From positions 1 through 64,000 of the forward strand of contig JAEOUA010000001.1 in NCBI GenBank assembly GCA_016839555.1: a stretch of 64,000 bases of DNA, in the 5' to 3' direction. This DNA comes from Promethearchaeota archaeon (GTDB taxonomy: Archaea; Asgardarchaeota; Lokiarchaeia; Sigyniarchaeales; SOKP01). Numbering within the stretch: position 1 is the stretch's first letter; each line of letters opens with the position of its first letter. The notes under the pieces are model-generated. The model was not told where the DNA came from, ran no database searches, and saw only the letters and a list, made by a program, of their open reading frames with translations. Positions 1 through 9,540 of this stretch are shown piece after piece. A program made the translations under genes and the position numbers.

Positions 1-132
1 ATTTACTAAGGGAACTAAATTCTTTGTTTTAGCAATATCTCGCCATTTTGTATATGTGTCTTTATGAGATTGATGCTGCTCTATCCAGCGATCAAATAAT
101 TTCCTTAATTTTCTAATTTCTGTATCTGTCAT
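1..132 (-). CDS. Hypothetical protein, N-terminal fragment (runs off window)
   Basis: A reverse-strand reading frame opens with ATG at 132 and stays open for 44 codons to the window edge. The peptide starts MTDTEIRKLRKLFDRWIEQ and is charged and helical, with two Trp residues. No family was recognised from this fragment. It diverges from the thermosome gene, with about 284 bp of AT-rich DNA between the two starts. It is short enough that a chance frame cannot be excluded, but its composition is protein-like rather than the Lys/Asn/Ile runs of noncoding DNA here. Confidence 0.5.
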   Translation of the reverse strand, partial: MTDTEIRKLRKLFDRWIEQHQSHKDTYTKWRDIAKTKNLVPLVN

Positions 133-347
133 ATTTCTTAGATGTTTTTGGATTATTTTAAGGTTGATATAAGATTAGTAACATTTAAAATCTTTCGATA
201 GACTATAAAATTTATACCTCATTAAAATTATTATTAGTTTTTATTTAACTAAAATCAGTTGTTCTGCTTAATAATCATTTTTATATTTAAATGATCTCCA
301 AATCAAAAAATTTAAAATTTTACTTTAATTAAAAAAATTAAGTTCAA

Positions 348-359
348 TATTTATAAAAA
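348..359 (+). promoter_or_regulatory. Probable TATA box of the thermosome gene
   Basis: The stretch tatttataaaaa lies about 60 bp before the thermosome ATG and fits an archaeal TATA element. A tandem aaaacttaaat repeat follows at about 371-393. A weak GTGA ribosome-binding match lies just before the ATG. No other gene is seen in 133-416. Confidence 0.45.
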
Positions 360-416
360 GCAAATATAATAAAAACTTAAATAAAACTTAAATAAAAAAT
401 TAAAACGTGATAATTT

Positions 417-2102
417 ATGGCGCAATTAGGAGGACAACCTATATTTATAATGAAAGAAGGCACCGAAAGAACTCGTGGAAAAGATGCCATGCATAATAAT
501 ATTGCCGCTGCGAAAGTAATTGCAGAAGCTGTAAGAACTTCTTTAGGACCACGCGGTATGGATAAAATGTTGGTTGATCAATTTGGAGATGTAGTCATCA
601 CTAATGATGGAGCTACAATTCTGAAAGAAATTGATGTCCAGCATCCCGCAGCTAAAATGATGGTCGAGGTTGCTAAAACCCAAGACTCGGAAGTTGGCGA
701 TGGGACGACTACCAGCGTAATTCTTGCGGGCGAATTCTTAAAACGAGCTGAAAAGCTCCTTGAACAAAAAATTCACCCTACAGTAATAACTGAAGGATTC
801 AGAAAAGCTGCCGACAAAGCAGTTGAAATTTTAAATCAAATGTCAATTGACAGCGGGATTGATGATTACGAAGGGCTTAAAAATGCTGCTATGACTTGTA
901 TGTCTTCGAAAATCGTATCAGAAAGCAGAGAAATGCTTGCAGAATTATGTATTGATGCTATCAAAGCGATAGCTGAAAAAGACGAAGAAGCAAAATGGGT
1001 AGCTGACATTGATAAAGTGCAAATTCAAAAGAAAGAAGGAGAAATGATCGATGATACCAAATTAATTAAAGGCATCATCTTAGATAAGGAAGTCGTGAAT
1101 CCTGGAATGCCAAAAAGTGTCAGAGATGCCAAAATCCTTTTATTACAATCAGCAATCGAAATTGAAAAAACTGAATTCGATAGCAAATTACAAATCACAA
1201 GCCCAGAACAAATTCAACAGTATTTAGATGAAGAAGAGAATATGCTCCGAAAAATGGCTGAAAAAATTAAAAATTCTGGCGCAAATGTCGTGGTATGCCA
1301 AAAAGGAATCGATGATATGGCTCAACACTTCTTATCTCAAGCAGGAATCTTGGCAGTACGACGTGTGAAAAAATCTGACCTTGAAAAACTTTCACAAGCT
1401 ACTTCTGGATCGATTTTCAATGATCTTGACGATATCACCGCTGAAAAATTAGGAAAAGCTGGATTAGTGGAAGAACGTAAAATAATGGGAGAATCCTGGA
1501 TTTTTATTGAAGAATGTGTGGATCCCAAGTCCGTCGTGATTTTAATCAGAGGCGGAACAGAATTAATCGTTGATGAAGTGGAGAGAGCTATTCACGATGC
1601 GCTCTGTGTGGTACGAGACATCGTGGAAGATGGGAAGATCGTTGGAGGTGGAGGTGCTCCGGAATTGGAAACCGCAATTAAATTACGCGAATATGCCTCT
1701 ACTTTAGGCGGACGCGAACAACTCGCGGTCGAAATCTTCGCCGACAGCCTTGATATCGTTCCAAAAACCTTAGCTGAAAACGCGGGAATTGACCAAATTG
1801 AAATTTTGATGAAATTACGCGCGTCTCATCAGAAGGGCAATAAATTTGCGGGATTCAACCTCGAAAATGGGGAAGTTGTGGAGAATATGATGCAAGATGG
1901 AGTCGTAGAACCAACTGTCGTCAAAATCCAAGCAATTAAGAGCGCGACGGAGGCGACTTCGATGATCTTAAGGATAGACGATGTAATCGCCGGTGCCAAA
2001 ACTTCAATGCCCCCTCCAGGAGCTGGTGGGATGCCCCCAGGTATGGGAGGTATGGGAGGCGGTATGGGTGGTATGGGAGGCGGTATGCCTCCTATGTATT
2101 AA
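417..2102 (+). CDS. Thermosome subunit (group II chaperonin)
   Basis: This 561-residue protein has the length and landmarks of an archaeal thermosome/CCT subunit, the ATP-driven double-ring cytosolic chaperonin that folds proteins. Visible are [11 protein letters not shown] (residues 42-52), the nucleotide-loop motif NDGAT (63-67), the GDGTT phosphate-binding motif (94-98) and GGGAPE in the C-terminal equatorial half. The C-terminus is a Gly/Met/Pro-rich tail with GGM repeats and a final MPPMY. Such tails project into the ring cavity in this family. The ATG at 417 gives the canonical [10 protein letters not shown] start. It is more GC-rich than its neighbours, as expected for a highly expressed gene. 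It stands alone, with a TATA-like element upstream and T-rich DNA downstream. Which paralogous subunit this is cannot be told without comparison. Confidence 0.97.
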   Translation: MAQLGGQPIFIMKEGTERTRGKDAMHNNIAAAKVIAEAVRTSLGPRGMDKMLVDQFGDVVITNDGATILKEIDVQHPAAKMMVEVAKTQDSEVGDGTTTSVILAGEFLKRAEKLLEQKIHPTVITEGFRKAADKAVEILNQMSIDSGIDDYEGLKNAAMTCMSSKIVSESREMLAELCIDAIKAIAEKDEEAKWVADIDKVQIQKKEGEMIDDTKLIKGIILDKEVVNPGMPKSVRDAKILLLQSAIEIEKTEFDSKLQITSPEQIQQYLDEEENMLRKMAEKIKNSGANVVVCQKGIDDMAQHFLSQAGILAVRRVKKSDLEKLSQATSGSIFNDLDDITAEKLGKAGLVEERKIMGESWIFIEECVDPKSVVILIRGGTELIVDEVERAIHDALCVVRDIVEDGKIVGGGGAPELETAIKLREYASTLGGREQLAVEIFADSLDIVPKTLAENAGIDQIEILMKLRASHQKGNKFAGFNLENGEVVENMMQDGVVEPTVVKIQAIKSATEATSMILRIDDVIAGAKTSMPPPGAGGMPPGMGGMGGGMGGMGGGMPPMY

Positions 2103-2111
2103 AATCTCTAA

Positions 2112-2166
2112 TAATTTTTTTCTATTTTTTATTTTCTATTATTTTATTTGTATATTTTTTTATAAT
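2112..2166 (+). terminator. T-rich terminator after the thermosome
   Basis: Directly after the stop codon are runs of T (ttttttctattttttatttt and more). This is typical of archaeal oligo-T termination without an obligatory hairpin. Very similar T-rich strings recur after the surface-protein genes. Confidence 0.5.
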
Positions 2167-2269
2167 CATTTTAAGTTTTCTATAAATTGTATTTAAATAG
2201 CTATTTTAATTCGCTAATCCTTTTTCCTAAGAAATCATTAAGATTTTCTAAAAACCAGTGTAATAAATG

Positions 2270-2530
2270 AAGGCCCTCTATGATTTTAGGTTATAAGAAT
2301 AATAAAATAGAACAGAATATTATGATTAATCGGCAACCTTATAAACAAACAAGAAACCAAATGCATTCAAAATATTCTTCAATATTGAGTAAAAAAAAAA
2401 TCAAGTAAAAATCAATATAAACATAGATTTTAGGTATTATGAGGAAATATGTAAAAAATAGTCAAAGAGGATAAATCAAAAGGTATATATATAAAATGAT
2501 CTTATATAAAAACTATTAAGGTGAAATAAA
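2270..2530 (+). repeat. Duplicated upstream region, copy 1 (gene A leader)
   Basis: About 260 bp upstream of surface-protein gene A matches 10045-10306 upstream of gene C almost base for base. Shared strings include aagaataataaaatagaac, attctTcaatattgagtaaa-type sequence and the TATA/ribosome-binding module next to the start. The duplication therefore carried the whole regulatory region along with the gene. No coding content is seen here. Confidence 0.85.
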
Positions 2531-2533
2531 ATG
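2479..2533 (+). promoter_or_regulatory. Shared promoter module of genes A, C and D (copy at A)
   Basis: A TATA box (ggtatatatataaaat, from 2482) is followed by cttatataaaaa and by the ribosome-binding sequence ttaaggtgaaataaa directly before the ATG. The same arrangement lies before gene C (10255-10309) and, on the reverse strand, before gene D (14315-14370). Gene B lacks it. This suggests common regulation of A, C and D. Confidence 0.7.
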
Positions 2534-4534
2534 ATCGATAAAAAAAAATTAGCCTTAATCCTTATTCCGATAATAGCCGCAGGGGTGCTCATACTCAGTT
2601 TATCAATCGCGTTTTGGCCCCGAGAGGGAGAGGAAGGTGAAAACTTATTCTTATTGCCCCCAGGGGGACAAATCCCAGAAAATGCTTTTGTATCTGTGTG
2701 GAATACTTCAAAGTCTGGGGTAAGTAATAGTAACGAAGTGCAATTAGCCTTAGAAGAAACTGGGATTTATAATTTTGAGGTCTATTGGGGTGATGGAACA
2801 AAAGCCACGATAATGAAGTGGAACCAAACTGAAGTGAAACATACCTACACTTCAGAAGGCATATATAATATATATATAACGGGAAAAATTGAAGGTTGGA
2901 GTTTTGCTGATGGAGGAGATGAAGAAAAGTTGCTTGAAATTAAGCAATGGGGAGACCTGCGTTTAGGAAATTCCGGGGGGTATTTTTATGGCTGTTCTAA
3001 CCTCAACATTACCGCAACGGATATTTTGAATTTAACAGATACAACTACTTTTGACCAAGCGTTTCGAGGATGTACTAATATTGATCAAATACCCAATATG
3101 AATCAATGGGATGTATCACATGTTACTAATATGAGCTTTATGTTCTTTGATGCTGAGAATTTTAACCAAAATATTACTAGCTGGGATGTATCGAATGTTA
3201 CAGAAATGAGGTTTATGTTCCAAGGTGCGCATAAATTCAACCAAGATATTGGTAGCTGGAATGTATCGAGCGTCACCGATATGAGCTTTATGTTCCAAGA
3301 TGCTTTTATTTTTAACAAAGATATTAGCAGCTGGAATGTAGCGAGCGTGACTGATATGAAATGTATGTTTCGTTTTACTCATGATTTCAACCAAGATTTA
3401 AGTAACTGGGATGTGTCGAACGTGAAAGATATGCAAGGAATGTTTGGATACAGTTATAATTTCAACCAAGATATTGGTAGCTGGGATGTATCAAGCGTTA
3501 TCAATATGAATTCGATGTTCTATAATGCTGATAATTTCAATCAAACCTTAACTAAATGGGATGTGTCAAGCGTTTGGAATATGTATGCAATGTTCGCTAG
3601 TGCTGAAAAATTCAATGGAAATATAAGCAGCTGGAACGTTTCAAGCGTGACAGATATGTGGTCAATGTTTTATTATACTTATAATTTCAATCAAGATTTA
3701 AGTAACTGGGATGTCTCAAGCGTCACAAATATGAGAGATATGTTTAGGGATTCAATTAATTTTAATGGAAATATAAGCAGCTGGAATGTATCGAATGTTA
3801 AAATAATGAGTGGAATGTTCAGGGATGCAATTAATTTCAATGGAGATATAAGCAGATGGAATGTTTCAAGTGTTGAAGATATGAGTTATATGTTTTATGA
3901 TGCTGAAAAATTCAATCAAAATCTAACTAACTGGGATGTTTCTAGTGTTAAATATATGAACTTTATGTTCTACAGTGCTGAAATTTTTAATGGAAATATA
4001 AGCAATTGCGATGTTTCCAGCGTGATAGATATGTATTCGATGTTTCGGTATGCCTTTGACTTTAATCAAGATATTAACAACTGGAATGTATCTAGTGTGG
4101 AAGATATGAGTTATATGTTTAGGAGTGCCAATGAATTCAACCAAGATCTAAGTAGCTGGAATGTTTCACGCGTAAAAAAAATGAAACAAATGTTTTACTT
4201 AACAGATTTTTTCAATCAAGACATCGGGAGTTGGGATGTTTCTAGTGTCACCGATATGAGTGAAATGTTTTATGGTGCTCAGGATTTTAATCAAAATATA
4301 AGCAGTTGGGATGTCTCGAGCGTCACAGATATGACCGGTATGTTCAACTATAGTGCATTAACCACTGAGAATTATGATAGCTTGCTCATTGGCTGGTCAA
4401 ATTTAACAACATTGCAAGAAAGTGTCACTCTTGGGGTAGGGGATGTACAATATAGCAGCGCTGCTCAACATGCCCATGATTACCTTACGGGTACTGAAAA
4501 ATGGATTATAAACGATGGTGGCCAGAAGCCGTAA
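2531..4534 (+). CDS. BspA-like (DUF285-type) repeat surface protein A
   Basis: This 667-residue protein is predicted to be N-terminally anchored and outside the cell. Residues 6-29 form one hydrophobic signal-anchor helix. A PKD-like beta domain follows (YWGDGTKA near 85-92, HTYTSEGIYN near 104-113). From Trp193 there are 16 complete 25-residue repeats plus a partial 17th, with consensus W(D/N)VSSVTDMxxMFxxAxxFNQDIxS. This is the BspA-type leucine-rich-like family known from Mycoplasma and Bacteroidetes surface proteins. The tail (SLLIGWSNL to WIINDGG) is the cap usually found with these repeats in Bacteroidetes. Repeat 13 has Cys in place of the first Trp. Several repeats carry N-x-S/T glycosylation sequons. 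There is no lipobox and no C-terminal anchor. Adhesion or ligand binding is plausible, but the ligand is unknown. Paralogues are B, C and D in this window; C is the closest. Confidence 0.9.
   Translation: MIDKKKLALILIPIIAAGVLILSLSIAFWPREGEEGENLFLLPPGGQIPENAFVSVWNTSKSGVSNSNEVQLALEETGIYNFEVYWGDGTKATIMKWNQTEVKHTYTSEGIYNIYITGKIEGWSFADGGDEEKLLEIKQWGDLRLGNSGGYFYGCSNLNITATDILNLTDTTTFDQAFRGCTNIDQIPNMNQWDVSHVTNMSFMFFDAENFNQNITSWDVSNVTEMRFMFQGAHKFNQDIGSWNVSSVTDMSFMFQDAFIFNKDISSWNVASVTDMKCMFRFTHDFNQDLSNWDVSNVKDMQGMFGYSYNFNQDIGSWDVSSVINMNSMFYNADNFNQTLTKWDVSSVWNMYAMFASAEKFNGNISSWNVSSVTDMWSMFYYTYNFNQDLSNWDVSSVTNMRDMFRDSINFNGNISSWNVSNVKIMSGMFRDAINFNGDISRWNVSSVEDMSYMFYDAEKFNQNLTNWDVSSVKYMNFMFYSAEIFNGNISNCDVSSVIDMYSMFRYAFDFNQDINNWNVSSVEDMSYMFRSANEFNQDLSSWNVSRVKKMKQMFYLTDFFNQDIGSWDVSSVTDMSEMFYGAQDFNQNISSWDVSSVTDMTGMFNYSALTTENYDSLLIGWSNLTTLQESVTLGVGDVQYSSAAQHAHDYLTGTEKWIINDGGQKP
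3107..4306 (+). repeat. 75-bp tandem coding repeats, 16 units (gene A)
   Basis: Sixteen 75-bp units in frame encode the 25-residue repeats of protein A, each beginning with TGG at the conserved Trp (TGT in unit 13). Units are diverged from one another, so the array is old, but shared strings such as gatgtatcgagcgt leave room for recombination. Confidence 0.9.
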
Positions 4535-4608
4535 AATTAAAGATATGTTGATTAAACCTAGATCTAACTCTTTTTTTTTCCTTTTAACCTTTTTTTTTTA
4601 CTAAAAAG

Positions 4609-4815
4609 AATTAATATAAGTTCGAAAAAAATCCAATTTACGTTGATCTAATTAATTCCAATAAATTAAAGAGTATGATATAAATCTTAACTTTTATAAG
4701 GTTTTTCTATTTTTTTATTTTCCTTATCTTATTATATTATATTTTTTGAACTGAATTTTCAATGATTTAATTTCCATTACAAATTCTTTAAAAAACATAA
4801 TTCAATATGAGAATC
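4609..4815 (+). repeat. Dispersed intergenic repeat R1
   Basis: The core aatccaatttacgttgatct, followed by an A/T-rich stretch, a T-rich string (tttttctatttttttatttt) and atttaatttccatta, recurs in the same orientation at 8461-8600, 11729-11945 and 14581-14740. A right-half copy lies at 16207-16320. R1 is 3' of gene A. The T-rich part may act as a terminator. Confidence 0.8.
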
Positions 4816-4832
4816 TGACTTGATTCTTATAC

Positions 4833-5306
4833 TCATAAGGATTTATATTCTTGTATTAATTTAATTCCGAATTCTTTGCATTTTGGAAGGTCTTCATCTA
4901 CTATAGGCCCTTTTGAAGCTCCTATACCCTCAACTTTTATGGACAGTCCTGGACTTACTTTTATTAAATTCGGCATCGTTTCACTAATCTGTCTCTCCAT
5001 CGCTTTAACAGCTTTCTCAAAATCAGGCGTAATACAGGTATCAAATACCGCATAGGCTTTTAGTTTTAATTGAGATTTTGGAAGTTTATTGATAAATTTC
5101 TTTACCGACCCTATATGCCGTCCAAAATGATTCGGAGATCCTATTACAATTAATTCATAGGAATCTTCTTTTTTCAGTTTTACTTCTTTTACATTTTTAA
5201 CTATTACTTCATTACCCTCGGTAGAACTGATTCCTTCTGCGATTAATTTGGCTACTTTTTCAGTATTTCCATACTTTGTATCATACGCTATTAGAATTTT
5301 CACCAT
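4833..5306 (-). CDS. Flavodoxin-family protein
   Basis: About 157 residues with a flavodoxin fold, a small FMN-binding electron carrier or a subunit of a flavoprotein oxidoreductase. The N-terminus has a beta strand then the FMN-phosphate loop DTKYGNTEKVA (about residues 8-18), followed by VIGSPNHFGRHIGSVKKFI in the second FMN loop region. The length is normal for a short-chain flavodoxin. I place the start at the ATG at 5306; a TTG three bases earlier would add one Met. It lies between surface genes A and B, exactly where the duplicated cassette (C/D) has no gene, so it was inserted into one copy or lost from the other. No redox partner is adjacent. Confidence 0.88.
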   Translation of the reverse strand: MVKILIAYDTKYGNTEKVAKLIAEGISSTEGNEVIVKNVKEVKLKKEDSYELIVIGSPNHFGRHIGSVKKFINKLPKSQLKLKAYAVFDTCITPDFEKAVKAMERQISETMPNLIKVSPGLSIKVEGIGASKGPIVDEDLPKCKEFGIKLIQEYKSL

Positions 5307-5429
5307 CAACCACTTTTTTAAATTATATTTTTATGATTTTAAATTCTCTAGCAAATAAAAATTAAGAATATGTAGGATTTAAACCTTCCTCAATGATATA
5401 AGACTTTTAAGGATTTTTTGTGAGCATTA

Positions 5430-5584
5430 TTATAATTATTAATCAGGCTAATAACGTAGTGAATAGATACTGGACATAAACTAAGATTTGAAAGAGGAGT
5501 AAAACCAGTATAGAAGAAAAAAGAAAAAAAAAGAAAGTTAGATTTGGGTTTAATCAAAAAATCTTCAGTTTATTAGCAAGATTA
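5430..5584 (-). repeat. Duplicated 3' flank of genes B and D (copy at B)
   Basis: The 155 bp after the stop of gene B match 12025-12160 after gene D. Examples are aggctaataa followed by a purine-rich aagaaaaaa tract and gttagattt. The homology defines the right edge of the duplicated cassette and shows that the flavodoxin lies between two conserved blocks. The A-rich tract reads as oligo-T on the reverse strand and could terminate gene B. Confidence 0.7.
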
Positions 5585-8185
5585 TTAAGCTGGTCCACCA
5601 TCATCAATATTCCAATTATAAAAACCAATAAGTATTGTATTTCTTGCATATTCTGCAGCACCACCAGAAGTATAATGTGAAGTTCCTCCATGAAAATTAA
5701 CAAAACTTTGCAATGTGGGCAAATTCGCCCAACCGATTAATAGACTATTGTAATTAGTCGTTGATAAGGACTCCTGTCTAAACATATCGCTCATATCTGT
5801 TACGCTTGAGACATCCCAATCTCCAATATCTTGGTCGAAACTGCCTAATTCGAACATCGAATGCATATCAGTAACATTTGAGGTATTCCAATTTCCAATA
5901 TCTTGGTTGAAATAGCTATAAAAGAACATATAGCTCATATTTGTCACTTGTGAGGTATCCCAGTTTCCAATATCTTGGTTGAAAAAAGTATCGTGGAACA
6001 TATAGCTCATATCTGTGACGCGTGAGGTATTCCAGTCTCCGAGATTTTGGTCGAAAAACCAAGTATTATGGAACATATGGTTCATATCTGTAACGCGTGA
6101 GGTATTCCAATAGCCAATATCTTGGTTGAAATCATAAGCATTATGGAACATATGGCTCATATCTATGACTTGTGAGGTATCCCAATAGCCAATATCTTGG
6201 TTGAAATCATAAGCATTATGGAACATATGGCTCATATCTGTGATTTGTGAGGTATCCCAATAGCCAATATCTTGGTTGAATTTTTCAGCCCATTGGAATA
6301 TATGGCTCATATCTTTAACGCGTGAGGTATCCCAATAGCCAATATCCTGGTTAAAAATAGTAGCATCTTGGAACATATAGCTCATATCTGTGACTTGTGA
6401 GGTATCCCAGCGGCTAATATCTTGATTGAAAGCGGAAGCATTGCTGAACATATAACTCATATCGGTTACGCTCGAGACATCCCAGCCGCCAATATTTAGA
6501 TTCATAGCATTAGTTTCGCTAAACATTCCGCCCATATTTATTACATTTGATACATCCCACCCACTAAGATCTTGGTCGAAAGTAAGAGCACACCAGAGCA
6601 TCTGGAACATATCTTCCACGTTTGAAGTATCCCAGCTTCCTATAGATTGGTTGAAAGCATAAGCATGTGAAAACATTCCACTCATATCTTTAACACTTGA
6701 CGTATCCCACCCGCTAATATCTTGGTCAAAATTATTAGTATAGGCAAACATTAAACTCATATCAATTACGCTGGAAACATTCCAGCTCCCAATAGGTTGG
6801 TCAAAAACATCACAACTGTAAAACATCCAATTCATGTCGGTAACCCTTGAGGTATCCCAGCTGCCAATAGCTTGGTTAAATTTATCTGCACTCCAAAACA
6901 TATGATTCATATTTTCCACGCTTGAGGTATTCCAGCCTCCAATATCTTGGTTAAATGCATTAGCCTGACCGAACATCCAACTCATGTCGATAACGCTCGA
7001 GGTATTCCACCCACTAATATCTTGGTTGAAGAAATCTAATTCGCAAAACATACTGCCCATATATTGAACATTCGACACGTCCCAGCTGCCAATAGGTTGG
7101 TCGAATGCATCAGCATAATAGAACATATAACTCATATCTGTGACGGATGAAGTATCCCATCCCCCAATAGCTTGGTTGAAAGTTTTAGTATGGGAAAACA
7201 TCCCGTTCATAGTTATAACGTCTGATACATCCCAGCCGCCAATATCTTTGTTGAAATCATCAGCATTGTGGAACATATTATTCATATTAGTAACACTTGA
7301 CACATTCCAGCTGCCAATATCTTGATTAAAAGCTTTGGCACCCCAGAACATCCACATCATATTTTCTACGTGTGAAACATCCCAGTCTCCAATATTTTGA
7401 TTAAAAATATCAGTATCACGTAACATTCTGTACATATTCGTCACACTTGACACATCCCAATTACCAATATCTTGATTAAATGAATCGGCTTGAAGAAACA
7501 TCCCACTCATATCAGTAACGCTGGATACATCCCAGGTACCAATATCTTGGTTGAAAGCAGAAGCATCTCTGAACATATCGCTCATATCTGTGACACTTGA
7601 TACATCCCAATTATTCATTCCAGGTACTGTATCAATACTAGAGCACCCTCGAAAAGCTCGCATTAAAGTAGTTGTACCCGTTAAATCTAATATATCCGTC
7701 GCGGTAATATTAAGGTTAGCGCACCCCCAAAAGTATCCTCCCGAATTCCCCAAGCGTAAGTCGCCCCATTGTTTAATTTCAAGCAATTTCTCTTCATCGC
7801 CTTCATCATTGAAGCGCCATCCAATAATCTTTCCGGTGATATTGATAGTGTATATACCTGGTGATCTATAAGTATGAATCACTTGTGATTGATTCCATTT
7901 TTTAATCTTATTTTTAGTCCCATCACCCCAGTCAACGAGAAATAGATAGTCTCCGTTCGATTCCAAGGGCAATTTCACTTGAGTGTCATTAGTTAATCCA
8001 GGTTTTGTGGTATCCCATACGGATGATAAATTCTTTCCAATGACCACTTGTTCTTCCAGGGGGAGGAATAATTGTTCTCCCTCCTGTTCTTCTCTAGTCC
8101 AGAGTGCAATTGAAACACCAATAGCCACTCCGCTCACTACTAAGACAGCTATAACTACCACTGCAAGAATTTTTTTATTAATCAT
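5585..8185 (-). CDS. BspA-like (DUF285-type) repeat surface protein B
   Basis: At 866 residues this is the largest of the four paralogues. It has one N-terminal signal-anchor helix (residues 5-29), a PKD-like domain (VDWGDGT at 84-90, HTY near 104), a conserved segment from 130 to 192, and then 25 repeats starting at Trp193. Three of the last four repeats (22-24) are 24 residues rather than 25. Repeats 19 and 20 are identical over FNQDIGYWDTSQ and neighbouring residues, apart from I/V changes. The C-terminal cap has LLIGWANLPTLQ and ends WNIDDGGPA. Repeats 2-10 match those of protein D one for one, and the two then diverge. Its promoter differs from the one shared by A, C and D. It is predicted extracellular and membrane-tethered; adhesion or recognition is inferred from the family only. 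Confidence 0.9.
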   Translation of the reverse strand: MINKKILAVVVIAVLVVSGVAIGVSIALWTREEQEGEQLFLPLEEQVVIGKNLSSVWDTTKPGLTNDTQVKLPLESNGDYLFLVDWGDGTKNKIKKWNQSQVIHTYRSPGIYTINITGKIIGWRFNDEGDEEKLLEIKQWGDLRLGNSGGYFWGCANLNITATDILDLTGTTTLMRAFRGCSSIDTVPGMNNWDVSSVTDMSDMFRDASAFNQDIGTWDVSSVTDMSGMFLQADSFNQDIGNWDVSSVTNMYRMLRDTDIFNQNIGDWDVSHVENMMWMFWGAKAFNQDIGSWNVSSVTNMNNMFHNADDFNKDIGGWDVSDVITMNGMFSHTKTFNQAIGGWDTSSVTDMSYMFYYADAFDQPIGSWDVSNVQYMGSMFCELDFFNQDISGWNTSSVIDMSWMFGQANAFNQDIGGWNTSSVENMNHMFWSADKFNQAIGSWDTSRVTDMNWMFYSCDVFDQPIGSWNVSSVIDMSLMFAYTNNFDQDISGWDTSSVKDMSGMFSHAYAFNQSIGSWDTSNVEDMFQMLWCALTFDQDLSGWDVSNVINMGGMFSETNAMNLNIGGWDVSSVTDMSYMFSNASAFNQDISRWDTSQVTDMSYMFQDATIFNQDIGYWDTSRVKDMSHIFQWAEKFNQDIGYWDTSQITDMSHMFHNAYDFNQDIGYWDTSQVIDMSHMFHNAYDFNQDIGYWNTSRVTDMNHMFHNTWFFDQNLGDWNTSRVTDMSYMFHDTFFNQDIGNWDTSQVTNMSYMFFYSYFNQDIGNWNTSNVTDMHSMFELGSFDQDIGDWDVSSVTDMSDMFRQESLSTTNYNSLLIGWANLPTLQSFVNFHGGTSHYTSGGAAEYARNTILIGFYNWNIDDGGPA
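5819..7609 (-). repeat. 75-bp tandem coding repeats, 24 complete units (gene B)
   Basis: Twenty-one 75-bp and three 72-bp units encode the repeat domain of protein B. Every unit begins with the codon for the conserved Trp. The change in unit length is confined to the C-terminal end of the array. Confidence 0.9.
6114..6263 (-). repeat. Recently duplicated 75-bp repeat pair inside gene B
   Basis: Units 6114-6188 and 6189-6263 differ at only two of 75 positions (atctatgacttg against atctgtgatttg), while other neighbouring units differ much more. This points to recent tandem duplication or gene conversion of one repeat. Confidence 0.85.
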
Positions 8186-8261
8186 AATGGATCACTATGT
8201 AAATATCAAATAAGAAGTATATTAATATAAATCTTGCTATAAATCTATTTATCGATTTTTG

Positions 8262-8590
8262 GCTTATTTTGTACTTATTTCGCAATTTCTCATAGAATAA
8301 TTATGCTTCTTTGATGTTTAAAAGAATGCAAATTAATAACATCATATTATATAACAACTTATGATTTTCAATAATAGAGTGCTTAACAATTGAAAAAAAG
8401 ATCGGGATAAAAAGAGTGGATAAAATTTGTATAGTATTCAGAATTCTCAATCCTGAATCATAAAAGTATATCAGTTCAAAAAAATCCAATTTACGTTGAT
8501 CTAATTAATTCAAATTTATTAAGAGCATGATGTAAATCTCAAAATTTATAACTTTTTTCTATTTTTTATTTTCTTTTTCTTATTATTGTT
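8262..8590 (-). repeat. Duplicated upstream region of genes B and D (copy at B, includes R2)
   Basis: This stretch matches 14385-14710 upstream of gene D without obvious indels over long stretches (gcaaattaat, atcgggataaaaa, attcagaattctcaatcctg). It ends in dispersed repeat R2 (8461-8600). The homology stops short of the B start codon, where B and D have different promoters. The rest of 8186-8676 is AT-rich with no supported gene. Confidence 0.8.
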
Positions 8591-8676
8591 ATTTTTACTT
8601 TTATTTAATATAATTTAATTTACATCAAATTTATAACCTCCTAAGCATCTCCCATACTTTAAAGTTAATTACTATA

Positions 8677-9540
8677 TTACTTCATCATATTTTCATATAA
8701 CTCTTCCATCGTAGGTTCTCTTCTCGTAATATTCAATCCTTTTCGACCTGAAATTCGAATACCCGTTTCTATTATTCCAAGATATTTAAGGTGTTTCATT
8801 TTTTCTATTTGAATAGAATTGAGCGGATTGTAGGATACATTTAAAACTATAAGATTTGTTAAATTATAAAATGACTCTGGAAGGGTTTTTAACTTGTTAT
8901 TATGTAGGTTTAAATGTTGAAGATTTGTCATTTCACCAATACTTTCGGGAAGAGAAGTTAATTGATTTCCGTTCACCCAAAATTCGGAAATATTTTTCAA
9001 ATTTCCTATGGAATTAGGGAGAGTAGTTAATTTATTATTATCTAAGTAGAGCCAAACAAGATTTGTCAAGTTCCCGATTGATTCAGGAAGCGAAGCTAAT
9101 TGATTATTTGATAAAAAAAAGAATTGGAGTTTATATTTTTTTTCTGGAATTTCAGGAATCTTTTTAAATCTATTATCCCTTATACCAACCGTAATAAGAT
9201 TAGGAAGATTCCATATAAATTCGGGGAACATAGCTAATTCATTTTTAGACAAAAAAAGCCTTTCAAGGTTTTTTAATTCATTTAAACTCTCGGGAAGGTC
9301 TTTTAATTTATTATTTCTTAAATATAAGATTTTCAACCATTTTAGCTCTCCAATGCTTTTAGGTAGGGATGTAATACCAAGGTTATAAATACTTAATCCC
9401 GTAATATGTCCATCCTTTACAGAGTACCCGAATGATTCATGTTGTATTTCCGGTATTAAATTTAAATGTTTTCCACAAATCAAGTCCAACTGGTGTAGAA
9501 TTTTTTTCTCATTATCGGGTATTTCAATTATATTATCCAT
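8677..9540 (-). CDS. Leucine-rich repeat protein, cytoplasmic type
   Basis: This 287-residue protein is built almost entirely of 23-residue leucine-rich repeats of the LPESIGNLTNLxxLxLxxNxL type, with about eight units between residues 50 and 250. An N-terminal helical segment (MDNIIEIPDNEKKILHQLD) precedes them. A basic C-terminus containing RKGLNITRREPTMEELYENM follows. There is no signal peptide or membrane helix, so it probably acts in the cytoplasm as a protein-binding scaffold. The repeats are unrelated to the Trp-rich repeats of its neighbours. It lies alone between the two copies of the surface-protein cassette. The binding partner cannot be inferred. Leucine-rich repeats of this class are often found with small GTPases, but none is adjacent. 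Confidence 0.85.
   Translation of the reverse strand: MDNIIEIPDNEKKILHQLDLICGKHLNLIPEIQHESFGYSVKDGHITGLSIYNLGITSLPKSIGELKWLKILYLRNNKLKDLPESLNELKNLERLFLSKNELAMFPEFIWNLPNLITVGIRDNRFKKIPEIPEKKYKLQFFFLSNNQLASLPESIGNLTNLVWLYLDNNKLTTLPNSIGNLKNISEFWVNGNQLTSLPESIGEMTNLQHLNLHNNKLKTLPESFYNLTNLIVLNVSYNPLNSIQIEKMKHLKYLGIIETGIRISGRKGLNITRREPTMEELYENMMK

Noticed and set aside
3103..4144. Several antisense frames of 70-117 codons across the 75-bp repeats (also in genes B, C and D)
   Set aside because: They recur with the period of the sense repeat and are a by-product of its codon pattern; no start signals.
3107..4306. Regular 75-bp spacing suggestive of a CRISPR array
   Set aside because: The whole unit is coding and diverged, with no conserved repeat plus variable spacer division and no cas genes.
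8301..8489. Hydrophobic reverse-strand frame of 62 codons whose reading frame is also open for about 50 codons in the duplicated copy upstream of gene D
   Set aside because: It has only a TTG start, no ribosome-binding site, and a frameshift in the related repeats R1/R3. It lies in duplicated AT-rich DNA where an open frame would be kept by lack of indels.
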